A stretch of 64,000 nucleotides of DNA, taken from assembly GCA_031256445.1 (NCBI GenBank), contig JAIRQN010000106.1, positions 1 through 64,000 of the forward strand, read 5' to 3'. The first letter of the stretch is position 1, and each line of letters starts with the position of its first letter. This document shows positions 34,774-44,722 of this stretch, in pieces. Source of the DNA: Treponema sp. (GTDB lineage: Bacteria; Spirochaetota; Spirochaetia; Treponematales; Breznakiellaceae). The notes beneath the pieces were generated by a model. It made no database searches and was not told the origin of the DNA. It saw nothing but the letters and a program-made list of their open reading frames with translations. Both the position numbers and the translations under genes were made by a program.

Positions 34774-36669
34774 ATGTTTAATTTGAATTCCATTTCCAAA
34801 AGAAAAGTTTCTCCCCTTATAAAACATTTTTACAAAAAACCTGCGCGTAACAAAATACGGCAAAAACATCAGCCGCAGACAGCGGTAAATGCCGCGGCTG
34901 CGGCGGCCGCTGCTCTTGACATGGAGCAGACCGCCTCGGATCCGGCCATTATAAAACTGCTTGAATACGCAAAAGAGAAAAAAACCCTGTCATACGAAGA
35001 ACTGTCGGATTTTCTTCCTGAGCACATAACAAACTCGGATAAAATTGAACAGGTTCTCGCCCTGCTTGAAACCAATAATGTTCAGCTGATAGAAGAGGAT
35101 TCTTCATCGGAAGAAGACGAAAGCGATTCCCGCAAGCATCAGGAAAGCGCCAAAAAAAGATCCTCTTCCGGCAGCGACAAGGATTCTTCCCTTGTTGACG
35201 ACCCAATAAGGCTATACCTGCGCGAGATTGGAAGAGAACATCTTCTGACTGCCGAGCAGGAAATTGAACTTTCCAAACAGATGGAAGACGGGGAGAATAT
35301 TGTAAAGGGCGTAATAAAAAGATCGGGCATGGTAATACCCGAATTTTATTATATCGCCCAAAAGGCGTTCTCAAAAAGGGACATGAAGGAGCTTAACCTT
35401 TCCAAAAAAGAAATAACTGAGCACATGACAGAGTGCCGACGCCTTAACCAATTTTACAAAGATACGTTACGCGCCATTTTAAGCGACCTGCGCAACTATA
35501 TCGAACTGAAAAAGAACCTTATTTCAAGGGATATGGATTACCTTGAGGATAAGGAATGCACCGTCATACGCAGGCGTATCATGAAGATTGTAAAAAGCAC
35601 GCAGATACATCCGGATGAAATTCAGGCGTTTTCCGACAAGTTCATAATGGCGGCAAAAAAAATAAAGCGTTATATAAAAGAACAGGAGCGCCTTGAAAAG
35701 CACCTGAAGGTTACCTCAACAAAGGAACTGAGAACTCTCGGACGCTATCTTACAATCAGGGAAGAAAGAGAAAAACTGGAAACCGAACTTGGCCTTTCCT
35801 CTGATGAAATAAAGGAAAAGATCAGGCTGATACAGGTGACGCAGAAGAAAATCAGAACCCTGGAAGCGGAATTTGAAGAGCCGATCGAGAACATCAATCA
35901 AATGGCGGGTGAAATCAGTCACGGAAGAATAATGATGAAAAACGCCAAGGACAGGCTGATAAGAGCCAATTTAAGGCTGGTGGTTTCTATCGCGAAAAAA
36001 TATACAAACAGGGGGCTTCATTTCTTTGATCTTGTCCAGGAAGGCAATATCGGCCTTATTAAAGCGGTTGAAAAATTTGAATATCAGAAAGGTTTTAAAT
36101 TCTCAACATACGCTACATGGTGGATAAGACAGGCGATAACGCGCTCCATTTCCGATCAGGCGCGCACTATCCGCGTACCTGTTCATATGATCGAGCAGAT
36201 CAACAAGGTTGTCCGTGAATCAAGGCAGCTTATGCAGTCTCTTGGAAGAGAACCCACAGATGAGGAAATAGCGGAAAAACTGGGCGGCAGCTGGACCGCG
36301 ATGCGCGTTAAATCCGTAAAAAATGTCGCGCGCGAACCTATCAGTCTTGAAACCCCTATCGGCGAAGAGGAAGATTCCCTTTTGGGAGACTTTATCGAAG
36401 ACAAGGATGTTGAAAATCCGGCCAATCAGACCGCGTTCACGCTTCTTCAGGAACAGCTTAGCGGGGTTCTTTCAACGCTTCCTTCGCGCGAACAGGAAGT
36501 GCTCAAAATGCGTTTTGGCCTTGATGACGGCTATTCGCTGACCCTTGAGGAAGTGGGCTTGTATTTTAATGTGACTCGTGAAAGGATAAGGCAGATAGAA
36601 GCCAAAGCGCTTCGCAGGCTGCGGCACCCGAAGAGAAGCCGCAAACTAAAGGATTATCTGGATCATTGA
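34774..36669 (+). CDS. rpoD: primary sigma factor RpoD (sigma-70)
   Basis: The ATG at 34774 follows AAGGATG; the frame also has a TTG one codon earlier. The protein has 631 residues. After a variable N-terminus with an eight-Ala run, region 1.2 is [20 protein letters not shown]. Region 2 is [20 protein letters not shown] to [20 protein letters not shown]; region 3 [12 protein letters not shown]; region 4 [20 protein letters not shown] and [20 protein letters not shown]. All promoter-contact residues of the housekeeping sigma class appear intact, which justifies reading TTGACA/TATAAT promoters here. Confidence 0.97.
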   Translation: MFNLNSISKRKVSPLIKHFYKKPARNKIRQKHQPQTAVNAAAAAAAALDMEQTASDPAIIKLLEYAKEKKTLSYEELSDFLPEHITNSDKIEQVLALLETNNVQLIEEDSSSEEDESDSRKHQESAKKRSSSGSDKDSSLVDDPIRLYLREIGREHLLTAEQEIELSKQMEDGENIVKGVIKRSGMVIPEFYYIAQKAFSKRDMKELNLSKKEITEHMTECRRLNQFYKDTLRAILSDLRNYIELKKNLISRDMDYLEDKECTVIRRRIMKIVKSTQIHPDEIQAFSDKFIMAAKKIKRYIKEQERLEKHLKVTSTKELRTLGRYLTIREEREKLETELGLSSDEIKEKIRLIQVTQKKIRTLEAEFEEPIENINQMAGEISHGRIMMKNAKDRLIRANLRLVVSIAKKYTNRGLHFFDLVQEGNIGLIKAVEKFEYQKGFKFSTYATWWIRQAITRSISDQARTIRVPVHMIEQINKVVRESRQLMQSLGREPTDEEIAEKLGGSWTAMRVKSVKNVAREPISLETPIGEEEDSLLGDFIEDKDVENPANQTAFTLLQEQLSGVLSTLPSREQEVLKMRFGLDDGYSLTLEEVGLYFNVTRERIRQIEAKALRRLRHPKRSRKLKDYLDH

Positions 36670-36689
36670 TATAAATTTCAGGAGGAATT

Positions 36690-37532
36690 ATGGTAACCGA
36701 GAATGACTTGAATAAATTGCGTACTTTACAGGAGATTATTTTTGAAAAAATAGGCCTGGAAAAGAATGTTCAGGAAATACCCAAACTATTGGGTACGCAG
36801 GAAGAACTTCTTACAAGGCTTAAAAAAACATTTATCGAGAAAAATCAGGAATATGAGAGAGTTAAATCCGAGGAAGGCGATTTCAGGAACAGGCTTATTG
36901 ATGCTGAAACCGCCAGGGAAAAAGCCGAGAAAAACATGGATGTGATCAACACGCAGCGCGAATATGAAGCTCTTGACAAGGAAATCCGCGACGCATCTGA
37001 GAAAGAACAGCAGTACCGCAAGGATCTTCAGCAGAGAGAGCGTGTTCTTGTGGAACTTGACGAGCAGATTAAACAGCATGCGGCGTTAATTGAGCAGCAG
37101 GAAATGGAACTGGAAGAACGCAGGAAAAAAATAGAAGCTGAAGTAACGGAAAAAGAAAACCAAATTGACGCTCTGCGGAAGAAGGAAATCAAGTTAACCG
37201 AAAATCTTGATTCGGAGATGGTTTTTAAATTTGAAAGAATTATAAAAAATAAAATGGGAATTGGAATCGTAGCCATCAAGGGCAATGTCTGCATGGGCTG
37301 CCACATGATTCTCCCTGTTCAGTTCGCAAATCAGGTTCGCCTTGGCGATGAATTTGTTTTTTGCCCTTATTGCTCGCGCATTTTATTTTATGAAGAATCC
37401 GCCGAAGGCGAAGAGGACTACTTTAACACCGAAGACACAGGCGCTCTTTCCGATCTTGACGATATGGAAGAGGATGATTTTGAAGATGACGATGAAGAAG
37501 AGGAAATCATCAATATAGATTCCGAGGAATAA
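36690..37532 (+). CDS. coiled-coil zinc-ribbon protein (CdsZ-like)
   Basis: A protein of 280 residues. Residues about 5 to 180 are a long coiled coil rich in Glu, Lys and Gln. A C4 zinc ribbon follows: CMGCHMILPVQF ... FVFCPYCSRILFYEE. The C-terminal 50 residues are almost all acidic. This family of bacterial proteins has been linked to nucleic-acid binding, but the role is not settled. It lies 20 bases after rpoD and, as I recall, has the same neighbour in T. pallidum. Confidence 0.8.
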   Translation: MVTENDLNKLRTLQEIIFEKIGLEKNVQEIPKLLGTQEELLTRLKKTFIEKNQEYERVKSEEGDFRNRLIDAETAREKAEKNMDVINTQREYEALDKEIRDASEKEQQYRKDLQQRERVLVELDEQIKQHAALIEQQEMELEERRKKIEAEVTEKENQIDALRKKEIKLTENLDSEMVFKFERIIKNKMGIGIVAIKGNVCMGCHMILPVQFANQVRLGDEFVFCPYCSRILFYEESAEGEEDYFNTEDTGALSDLDDMEEDDFEDDDEEEEIINIDSEE

Positions 37533-37545
37533 CCCGGGAGTTTTT

Positions 37546-37553
37546 AAAAAAAA
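37546..37553 (-). terminator. T-run ending the RNase P RNA
   Basis: Eight T residues (minus strand) follow the closing P1 helix of rnpB. P1 with this T-run works as a terminator. The plus-strand gene ending at 37532 lies 20 bases away, so the two units converge. Confidence 0.65.
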
Positions 37554-38063
37554 CGATGAACCGTAAGCCGGGTTCTGTAATCTGACCGTTAAAAATACCG
37601 GCCAGACGCCGCCATCTGTCTGAAAGCGCCGTTTCCGGCGCTTTTTAGCAGTCTACCTGCGCTTAACCAACGGGTCGTTGCCGCGCTGACTTGACTTTGC
37701 TCCTGATGAGGCTTGCAATTTTCCAGCTTCGCTGGAATCTTTCCGGTATTGTTGCCAATACCGAGGTGGGCTCTTACCCCGCCTTTTCACCCTTACCTGG
37801 CCAAAAATGCCAAAGAAGGCGCCAAAAATCTGGCGTACTTATGACATTTTAAGCGGTCAGGCGGTATTTTTTCTGTGGCGCTGTCTGTCCCCGGCGCCTA
37901 ACTCCTGTAATTCAGAAAACAATTGTTTTTGATACATTACTCATCTACAACAGTCAGGCGCCAGGGCCCGGGAATTACCCGGCATCATACCCTGCGGAGC
38001 CCGGACTTTCCTCCCTGTTACAGGCAAAAAATGCCAAATAGAGCGGCAGCCTGGTTCATCGTT
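37552..38063 (-). ncRNA. rnpB: RNase P RNA, bacterial type A, unusually long
   Basis: The catalytic RNA that trims tRNA 5' ends. P1 closes perfectly: AACGATGAACC (38063 down to 38053) with GGTTCATCGTT (37562 down to 37552). Conserved blocks read on the minus strand are GAGGAAAGTCCGGGCTCC near 38010, CAGAAAAAATACCGCC near 37875, GGTAAGGGTGAAAAGG and GGGGTAAGAGCCCACC between 37800 and 37760, and ACAGAACCCGGCTTACGG near the 3' end. At about 512 bases it is much longer than the usual 350 to 400. The extra length lies in peripheral helices, including two that share TTTGGCATTTTT. Confidence 0.95.
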
Positions 38064-38068
38064 TTATA

Positions 38069-38097
38069 ATTTTATATCAGTTTTCCTGAATTTTCAA
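38069..38097 (-). promoter_or_regulatory. promoter of rnpB
   Basis: On the minus strand: -35 TTGAAA (38092-38097), 17-base spacer, -10 TAAAAT (38069-38074). The predicted start falls at or beside 38063, the first base of P1, as needed for an RNA with a defined 5' end. Confidence 0.75.
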
Positions 38098-38121
38098 GGA
38101 AATATAGCATTTATGCCTAAT

Positions 38122-38151
38122 TGACACTTTATTTATTTTTATAGTAAATTA
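38122..38151 (+). promoter_or_regulatory. promoter of the TPR-mreBCD-mrdA-rodA operon
   Basis: A perfect -35 TTGACA (38122-38127), then an 18-base spacer and -10 TAAATT (38146-38151). The -10 ends ten bases before the ATG at 38162, leaving only a few bases of leader and no ribosome binding site. It lies back to back with the rnpB promoter. Confidence 0.65.
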
Positions 38152-38161
38152 AAACCAGAAA

Positions 38162-39100
38162 ATGCATAGTAATAAACCCTGGTCCAGATACGGACGACAT
38201 ATATACCGTTTTAACAGAATCCTGGCCGTTACGGCGGCGCTCATTGTAATTCTGGCTGTCTCTGTCTCATTATTCCTTGCGACCAGTTTTAAAAGCGGCG
38301 TTAAAAATGAAAAAAGGGATTTGCAGCGGGTATGGAATGCCGGGAATTATGAACAGGCATATGTAATCAGTAAAAACGCGCTTGCGGATAAACCGATAGA
38401 TTATTTCCTGCTTACAACAAACGGCTTTTCCGCGTATCAGCTGGGAATTTCGCAGATAAACAACAATAACACTTTATTTTTTATTGACGAATGCATCCGT
38501 TCGTTACGCAAAACCCTGCTGCTGAAGGAATCGGCCAATGACGGAAGGGTCTATTATGTTTTGGGAAAGGCTTACAGTTACAAAGGCATGGAATACGCCG
38601 ACCTTGTAATTAAATATCTTGAAAAAGCGAACAGCCTTTCTTACGGCGCTTCTGATATTCCCGAATATCTTGGGCTTGCCTATGCCGCGTGCAGCGATTA
38701 CCGGAGCAGCGTAGAGGCGTTTTCCCGCTCTTTTATTCCGGGTAAGCAGCCGTCAGATACTCTTCTGCTGTCAATAGCGCGTTCCTATATGGCAATGGAA
38801 GAATATTCCATGGCGGCAGGTTATCTGAAACAGTGCATAGACAGTTCTCCGGATTCAAAATCAGTTATTGTGGCGCTTCTTCTTCTTGCGGAAATTTATA
38901 AAACGACAAATGATTTTGTCAACGCGGAAAAAATGTATGTAAGCATTCTGGACGCTTCGGGTGAAAATGCGGAAGTTCATTATCAATTGGGAGAACTTTA
39001 CAACCTGCAGGGCGATACTACAAAGGCAAGAGCCGAATGGAGAATCGCGTACAGGCAAAATCCGGCCCATTCAAAAGCAAGAGCCAGGTTAAATATATAG
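38162..39100 (+). CDS. membrane-anchored TPR protein, first gene of the rod-shape operon
   Basis: A protein of 312 residues with one membrane helix near the N-terminus (ILAVTAALIVILAVSVSLFL) and then TPR-type helix pairs to the end: YVLGKAYSYKGMEYADLVIK, LLSIARSYMAMEEYSMAAGY and VHYQLGELYNLQGDTTKARA. It should scaffold a complex at the membrane, on the periplasmic side if the helix acts as an N-in anchor. Its place before mreB suggests a cell-shape role, which is inference. It may be translated from a nearly leaderless message. Confidence 0.82.
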   Translation: MHSNKPWSRYGRHIYRFNRILAVTAALIVILAVSVSLFLATSFKSGVKNEKRDLQRVWNAGNYEQAYVISKNALADKPIDYFLLTTNGFSAYQLGISQINNNNTLFFIDECIRSLRKTLLLKESANDGRVYYVLGKAYSYKGMEYADLVIKYLEKANSLSYGASDIPEYLGLAYAACSDYRSSVEAFSRSFIPGKQPSDTLLLSIARSYMAMEEYSMAAGYLKQCIDSSPDSKSVIVALLLLAEIYKTTNDFVNAEKMYVSILDASGENAEVHYQLGELYNLQGDTTKARAEWRIAYRQNPAHSKARARLNI

Positions 39101-39118
39101 GGGATATAAGGAGTTAAT

Positions 39119-40147
39119 ATGTTTGGCAATATGTCATCTGATCTAGGCATTGATTTGGGAACCTGCAATACGCTTATTTTCATAAAAGGAAAAGGCATAG
39201 TGCTGAATGAGCCGTCCGTTGTAGCCGTTGAACGCGGCACAAAAAGAATTGTCGCTGTGGGAGCGGACGCGAAAAGAATGTTATGGAAAACTCCGGAAAA
39301 TATTATGGCGATAAGGCCGTTACGCGAAGGCGTTATCGCTGACATTGAATCAACGGAAAAAATGATCCGCTATTTTATTTACCGCGTTTTTCCGCGCTAC
39401 CGTTTTTTAAAGCCGCGTATGGTTATCGGCGTTCCGTCATGCATAACGGAAGTTGAACGCCGCGCGGTGGAAGAAAGCGCATACAAATCAGGAGCCCGTG
39501 AGGTGCACATTATCGAAGAAAGCCTTGCCGCCGCGATAGGCGCTGATATTCCAATCAGGGAGCCTGCGGGACACATGGTATGCGATATCGGCGGCGGCAC
39601 AACGGAAATATCGGTTATCTCGCTGGGCGGCATGGTTGTAACAAGCGCGATACGGATTGGCGGGGATGAATTTGACGATGCCATAATAAAACACATTCGC
39701 AGCGTTCATAATCTTGTAATCGGCGAACAGATGGCGGAAAAGCTTAAAATTGAAATCGGGAACGCGTCTCCGGACAGGATTATCGAGAAAATGGAAGTCA
39801 AAGGAAATGACGCAATAACAGGGCTTCCGCGCCGGCTTGAGATAGATTCAGTTGAAGTAAGGGAAGCGCTTAAAGATCCAATAACGCAGATAATAGACGA
39901 AATAAAAGCGGTTCTCGGTAAAACGCCGCCGGAACTGGCCGCGGATATCGTAGACCGCGGTATTGTCATGACAGGCGGCGGCTCTCTGTTAAAAGGGCTT
40001 GATAAATTAATCGCCAAGGAAACGGGAGTTCCGGCGATAATAGCGGATCAGCCGGAAATCTGCGTCGCGCTTGGAGCCGGAAAATATTTTGAGTACATGA
40101 GAGGATCCGATCTTACAAAAAATATTTACGACAGACTGAACGGCTAA
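39119..40147 (+). CDS. mreB: rod shape-determining protein MreB
   Basis: A protein of 342 residues, the normal size. The actin-fold phosphate loops are present: [40 protein letters not shown] and [20 protein letters not shown]. MreB forms membrane filaments that guide the elongation machinery. It begins 18 bases after the TPR gene, following AAGGAG. Confidence 0.97.
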   Translation: MFGNMSSDLGIDLGTCNTLIFIKGKGIVLNEPSVVAVERGTKRIVAVGADAKRMLWKTPENIMAIRPLREGVIADIESTEKMIRYFIYRVFPRYRFLKPRMVIGVPSCITEVERRAVEESAYKSGAREVHIIEESLAAAIGADIPIREPAGHMVCDIGGGTTEISVISLGGMVVTSAIRIGGDEFDDAIIKHIRSVHNLVIGEQMAEKLKIEIGNASPDRIIEKMEVKGNDAITGLPRRLEIDSVEVREALKDPITQIIDEIKAVLGKTPPELAADIVDRGIVMTGGGSLLKGLDKLIAKETGVPAIIADQPEICVALGAGKYFEYMRGSDLTKNIYDRLNG

Positions 40148-40150
40148 ATT

Positions 40151-41047
40151 ATGCGGCGCAGTATCTTTGGTATGCTATCGCGGAAAAGCGGCGGCAGAAA
40201 ACCAGGGACGCCGCTGAACGCGACTGTCTATGTATTCATATCTCTTGTAATTGTTTCATTTTTGCTGCTCATGTTTTCCAGTCGTTCTTTGATATTTAAT
40301 GTCAAAAACGCGGGTTTATCCCTTTTTTCCGGAGTCCGGGGCGGCATTCACGAAATATCTTCTTTTGCTTCAAGAACCGTTCTTTCTGTCAGGGAACTTT
40401 CCGATTTGCGCAAAGAACACGCGGAGCTGCTGAAGATTCTTGAACGTTACGAGGAACTGGAACGCAGCAACGCGGAAATTTATCAGGAGAATATCCGGCT
40501 GCGCGAACAGCTTGGCTTTTCGCAGGCTCTGCGCTACCGCAGAATCCCAGCGCAGATATCCGGACGCGATCCCGACAATCTTTACTCCGCAATTGTAATT
40601 AACAAGGGCAGCTTTGCCGGCGTTTCCAACGATATGACGGTAGTCGCCTGGCAGAACGGTACCCAGGCTCTGGTGGGAAAGGTGATACAAACGGGCGCTT
40701 TTGAAAGCCTTATAATGCCTGTGTATGACATTAACGCTCTTGTTTCTTCGCGTTTTTCCGTAACGCGGTTTGAAGGCATAATAGAAGGGCAGGGTAACAG
40801 AGAAGCGCCGCTTTTAATGCGTTTTGTTCCCAAACGCGCCAGGGAAGAAATAAATATCGGCGATATTATCATTTCAAGCGGATTGGGCGGGGTATATCCC
40901 GAAGGAATTAACATTGGGCGCGTAGGCGCGGTTAATGTTCTGGAGTATGAGACAACTCTGGAACTGGAAGTAATACCCATGATTGATTTTTCCAGACTGG
41001 AATATTTATTTTTGGTAGAACCAATGACGGAAACGGAAAATGAGTAA
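40151..41047 (+). CDS. mreC: rod shape-determining protein MreC
   Basis: A protein of 298 residues with one membrane helix (TVYVFISLVIVSFLLLMFSS), a coiled coil (residues about 75 to 120, RKEHAELLKILERYEELERS) and the beta-rich MreC domain (AIVINKGSFAGVSNDMTVVA and later SSGLGGVYPEGINIGRVGAV). It links MreB to PBP2 in the periplasm. Its last eight bases overlap mreD. Confidence 0.95.
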   Translation: MRRSIFGMLSRKSGGRKPGTPLNATVYVFISLVIVSFLLLMFSSRSLIFNVKNAGLSLFSGVRGGIHEISSFASRTVLSVRELSDLRKEHAELLKILERYEELERSNAEIYQENIRLREQLGFSQALRYRRIPAQISGRDPDNLYSAIVINKGSFAGVSNDMTVVAWQNGTQALVGKVIQTGAFESLIMPVYDINALVSSRFSVTRFEGIIEGQGNREAPLLMRFVPKRAREEINIGDIIISSGLGGVYPEGINIGRVGAVNVLEYETTLELEVIPMIDFSRLEYLFLVEPMTETENE

Positions 41048-41537
41048 ACGTATTATCTGGACAGTAATTTTTTGCGTAGCCGCGGGAATTCTGCAATCCG
41101 CCGTTTTTCCAAAAATCGCTTTGTTTAAGGTGATTCCCGATTTATCATTGTGCATTCTGGTTTTCGCGGCTTATACAAACGGAACCATGACAGGACAGGT
41201 TTCAGGGTTTTTCTCGGGCCTGTTCCTGGATTTTCTTTCAGCCGCTCCTCTCGGGCTCAATTGCCTTGTCCGCACTCTGATAGGCGCGCTTGCCGGAGTT
41301 TTTAAGGGCGCATTTTTTCTTGATATTATTTTTATGCCGGTTATTTTATGTTCCCTTGCCACCATTATCAAAGCGTTAATTCTTTTTATTATTAATTTAT
41401 TTATGGGCCATACGGTTCCCGCCTATTCGTTCCTTTCTTCGCTCTTCTGGATTGAATTCGGCCTTAATGTCGTAAGCGCGCCGTTTTTATTTTTCCTTTT
41501 AAAGCGTTTCAGGCCTCTTGCCCCCGGACGGAGCTAG
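41040..41537 (+). CDS. mreD: rod shape-determining protein MreD
   Basis: A polytopic protein of 165 residues with five or six hydrophobic segments. The signature PDLSLCILVFAAYTNGTMTG followed by GFFSGLFLDFLSAAPLGLNC is typical of MreD. It overlaps mreC and lies three bases before the PBP2 gene, so it is co-translated with the complex. Confidence 0.92.
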   Translation: MSKRIIWTVIFCVAAGILQSAVFPKIALFKVIPDLSLCILVFAAYTNGTMTGQVSGFFSGLFLDFLSAAPLGLNCLVRTLIGALAGVFKGAFFLDIIFMPVILCSLATIIKALILFIINLFMGHTVPAYSFLSSLFWIEFGLNVVSAPFLFFLLKRFRPLAPGRS

Positions 41538-41540
41538 ATA

Positions 41541-43418
41541 ATGCAGGAGGTTATCGCAAGGCGCATAATAATAATCAGAATACTGGTTATTCTTGTCTTC
41601 GCAGTTTACAGCCTCAAATTGTTCAGCATGCAAATCCTTTCCGGAGACATTTATCTTTCAAGAGCCCAGGACATTTCGCGAAGATCGTTTACAATCACGA
41701 CTCAAAGGGGAGAAATTTACGATCGGGATTTTACCCGGCCTCTTGTAATGAACAGGGACTCTTTCGCGGTTAATATAACTCCCGCCGAAGTGCCGCGCGG
41801 CAGAATGGATGACGTTATCGGCGCGGTTTCAAAAATACTCGGCGTTTCTGACGAGGAAATCAGATTAAGGCTTCCAAGCCAGTATTATCAGCTTTACCAG
41901 CCTGTTGAAATTGCGTCTAACGTTCCCTTTAACGCGATTGCCGCTCTTGCCGAAAGAAAAAACACGCTTCCTGGGGTTTCATGGCACAGCAAACCGGTGC
42001 GCAACTATGTGAACACAGGCAGCCTGTCGCATGTTTTGGGATATGTTGGGGATATTACCCGCGATGAGCTTACCACCCTTTATAATATGGGCTATCAGCA
42101 GGGAGATGTAATAGGCAAAGCCGGAATTGAAAAACAGTACGATGAACTTTTGCGCGGCAGTGAAGGCAGAGAAATCAGAACTGTAGATGTCAGGGGCAGA
42201 CGCATAACGGGCCGCGAAAACACGGTGCTTGTTCCTCCGGAAATGGGAAAAAATCTTGTATTGACTATCGACACAAAACTTCAGACTCTGGTTGAAAAGG
42301 CGCTTGGAAGGAGAATTGGAGCCGCGGTAGTAATGAAGCCGAACGGTGAAATTCTTGCCATGGTTTCCTATCCCTGGTACGATCCCAACATTTTCACAAG
42401 CGGGCAGAGTTCCGATTATCAGGTTCTCGCGAACGATCCCAACAAGCCGTTTATCAACAGGGTTATTCAGTCATCTTATCCTCCCGCATCAACATTTAAA
42501 ATAGTTATGACTACCGCAATTATCACTGAAAACCTGTTCCCCACAGAACAAACCATACTTTGCCAGGGAATGATGCACTTTGGCAACCGTGACTGGAACT
42601 GCCATATCCGCCGGCCTGGGCACGGAAGGCTTAACCTGCGCGGCGCTCTGGCTCATTCATGCGATATATACTACTGGACGGTCGGCAGGGATTTTGTCGG
42701 CGCGGAAAGAATTGTTTCCTACGCGCGTGAGTACGGTTACGGCGAGTTAACCGGCATTGATCTTCCGGGTGAAATCGCCGGCTTTGTTCCTACGCCGCAA
42801 TGGAAAGAGCGCCGTTTTCATGAACGATGGGTCGCCGGAGACACGATGAATATGTCAATTGGTCAGGGATATACGCTTGTTACTCCGATACAAATATCAA
42901 ATATGGTCTGTATGGCATTGAACGACGGCAGAATATATAAACCGCACCTTCTTAAAGAAGTCCGCGATCCTGTTTCAAACGCTGTAGAAATGGATATACG
43001 CCCGCAGCTCCTGCACGAAAGCAAACTTCCCGCGGAAATATTCAGCACTGTACGCAGTGACATGAGAAGCGTTGTAACGGAAGGAGCCGCGCAATATCCG
43101 CTTAATATGAGATCCGTACAAATTGCGGCAAAAACAGGCACCGCGGAAGTCGGTTTATCCGATCGCTGGCATTCATGGCTTACCGCGTACGCTCCTTACA
43201 ATTTCGGCAGAAGTTCGCAGATGGTTCGTCCGTCAGAAGAAAATGACAACACAATTGTCGTTACCGTTATTGTAGAAGCGTCAAATCCCTGGGAATGGTG
43301 GGCTACTTACGCGACTGCCATTATTTTCCAGGGGCATTTTGCAAACCAGGAATATGAAGATGCGGTAAGAGCCCTGGGATTGCAGTATCTGGCGCCGCTG
43401 CAGGGAAGAAGAGAATGA
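41541..43418 (+). CDS. mrdA: penicillin-binding protein 2 (rod-type transpeptidase)
   Basis: A protein of 625 residues. One N-terminal membrane helix leads to the dimerisation/pedestal domain (RRSFTITTQRGEIYDRDFTR) and the transpeptidase domain. Active-site motifs are STFK (the nucleophile Ser in SYPPASTFKIV), SCD in AHSCDIYYW, and KTG in IAAKTGTAEVG. It cross-links peptidoglycan during elongation with RodA, whose ATG overlaps its stop. Confidence 0.96.
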   Translation: MQEVIARRIIIIRILVILVFAVYSLKLFSMQILSGDIYLSRAQDISRRSFTITTQRGEIYDRDFTRPLVMNRDSFAVNITPAEVPRGRMDDVIGAVSKILGVSDEEIRLRLPSQYYQLYQPVEIASNVPFNAIAALAERKNTLPGVSWHSKPVRNYVNTGSLSHVLGYVGDITRDELTTLYNMGYQQGDVIGKAGIEKQYDELLRGSEGREIRTVDVRGRRITGRENTVLVPPEMGKNLVLTIDTKLQTLVEKALGRRIGAAVVMKPNGEILAMVSYPWYDPNIFTSGQSSDYQVLANDPNKPFINRVIQSSYPPASTFKIVMTTAIITENLFPTEQTILCQGMMHFGNRDWNCHIRRPGHGRLNLRGALAHSCDIYYWTVGRDFVGAERIVSYAREYGYGELTGIDLPGEIAGFVPTPQWKERRFHERWVAGDTMNMSIGQGYTLVTPIQISNMVCMALNDGRIYKPHLLKEVRDPVSNAVEMDIRPQLLHESKLPAEIFSTVRSDMRSVVTEGAAQYPLNMRSVQIAAKTGTAEVGLSDRWHSWLTAYAPYNFGRSSQMVRPSEENDNTIVVTVIVEASNPWEWWATYATAIIFQGHFANQEYEDAVRALGLQYLAPLQGRRE

Positions 43419-44722
43419 GTTTTCGTGAAATATTAAAACTGGATTATTTATTATTGCTGCCTGTGATAATTCTTCTTGTATTTGGAATATTATTTATATA
43501 TTCGTCAGGAATTACATCAGCCGGCATTCAGGTTTCAGATGAATATGTAAGGCAGATTATCTGGGCTTCTGGCGGCATGGTAATAGCCCTCGCTCTTGCC
43601 CTGATAGATTACAGGCGTTTTTACAATCTTTCCCTTTACATTTATCTTTTTTCGCTTTTACCGCTTTTGTATACCTTAATTTTCGCCAGGGTTGTTTACG
43701 ATACGCGCTGGCTGCGCATAGGTTCATTCGGGATACAGGTATCGGAATTTGTCAAGATTTCGGTTATTATTCTTTTGGCCCGTTTTCTCGCTGATACTGA
43801 ACGCAATTCCAAATCATTTTTCCGGTTCTTTATCTGCTGCGTCATCGTCTTTGTTCCGATGGGTATAGTCCTGCTTCAGCCGGATCTTGGCACATCTTTG
43901 GTTTATATAGCTATCCTTATTACGATGACATTCACCGCCGGAATATCAATGCGTTATGTGGCGTTTATGTGTTCATCTCTTGCTCTCTCCGGGGTTCTGC
44001 TTGTGCTGCCCCTTTGGCAAGCGTATATTCTGCGGAAATCCATGCCTGTAATTACAGTTCTTACAAATCCCAAAATAATCATGCTTGTTATTTTATTCCT
44101 GCTTGTTATCGCCGGTATCGCGCTCTTCGGTTTTTTAAAATATAAAAAAGGTTATTTTTACTGGCTTGTTTACGGAGCGGCTATCAGCGTTTTTTCTCTT
44201 GGCGTTTCATACGCGGCCCGGCTGATTTTAAAAAATTACCAGGTTATGCGTTTAATTGTTTTTCTGGATCCAAATGTCGATCCGCGCGGCGCCGGCTGGA
44301 ACATTATCCAGTCAATAACGGCAATAGGGGCCGGAGGGCTTACAGGCAGAGGTTATTTGCAGGGCACTCAGAGCCATTACCGTTTTCTGCCTGAACAGAG
44401 CACCGATTTTATATTTTCCATTTTTTCCGAAGAAGCGGGTTTCCTGGGAGGATTGATAGTTTTCCTTATGTATCTGATTATCAGCCTGCGTTTGCTGCAT
44501 ATTATGAAAACCACCATAGACCCGTTCGCAAAATACGTCTGCGCCGGGTTTATGTGTATGTATTGCTTTCACTTTCTTGTAAACGTGGGGATGACGATGG
44601 GTATAATGCCAATAACAGGAATTCCTTTGCTTTTTATGTCATACGGAGGTTCGGCAATTTTTTCCGCCATGACAGGCATAGGGCTTGCGTTAAGCATTTA
44701 CGTCAGAAGGCATAACCGTTGA
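43415..44722 (+). CDS. rodA: peptidoglycan polymerase RodA (SEDS family)
   Basis: A protein of 435 residues with about ten membrane helices. SEDS landmarks are WLRIGSFGIQVSEFVKISVI, LLQPDLGTSLVYIAI, the extracellular-loop segment GLTGRGYLQGTQSHYRFLPE followed by QSTDFIFSIFSEEAGFLGG, and MTGIPLLFMSYGGSA-like text near the end. It forms glycan strands with PBP2. A hydrophilic-hydrophobic stretch near residues 210 to 265 is longer than in many RodA proteins. Confidence 0.95.
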   Translation: MSFREILKLDYLLLLPVIILLVFGILFIYSSGITSAGIQVSDEYVRQIIWASGGMVIALALALIDYRRFYNLSLYIYLFSLLPLLYTLIFARVVYDTRWLRIGSFGIQVSEFVKISVIILLARFLADTERNSKSFFRFFICCVIVFVPMGIVLLQPDLGTSLVYIAILITMTFTAGISMRYVAFMCSSLALSGVLLVLPLWQAYILRKSMPVITVLTNPKIIMLVILFLLVIAGIALFGFLKYKKGYFYWLVYGAAISVFSLGVSYAARLILKNYQVMRLIVFLDPNVDPRGAGWNIIQSITAIGAGGLTGRGYLQGTQSHYRFLPEQSTDFIFSIFSEEAGFLGGLIVFLMYLIISLRLLHIMKTTIDPFAKYVCAGFMCMYCFHFLVNVGMTMGIMPITGIPLLFMSYGGSAIFSAMTGIGLALSIYVRRHNR

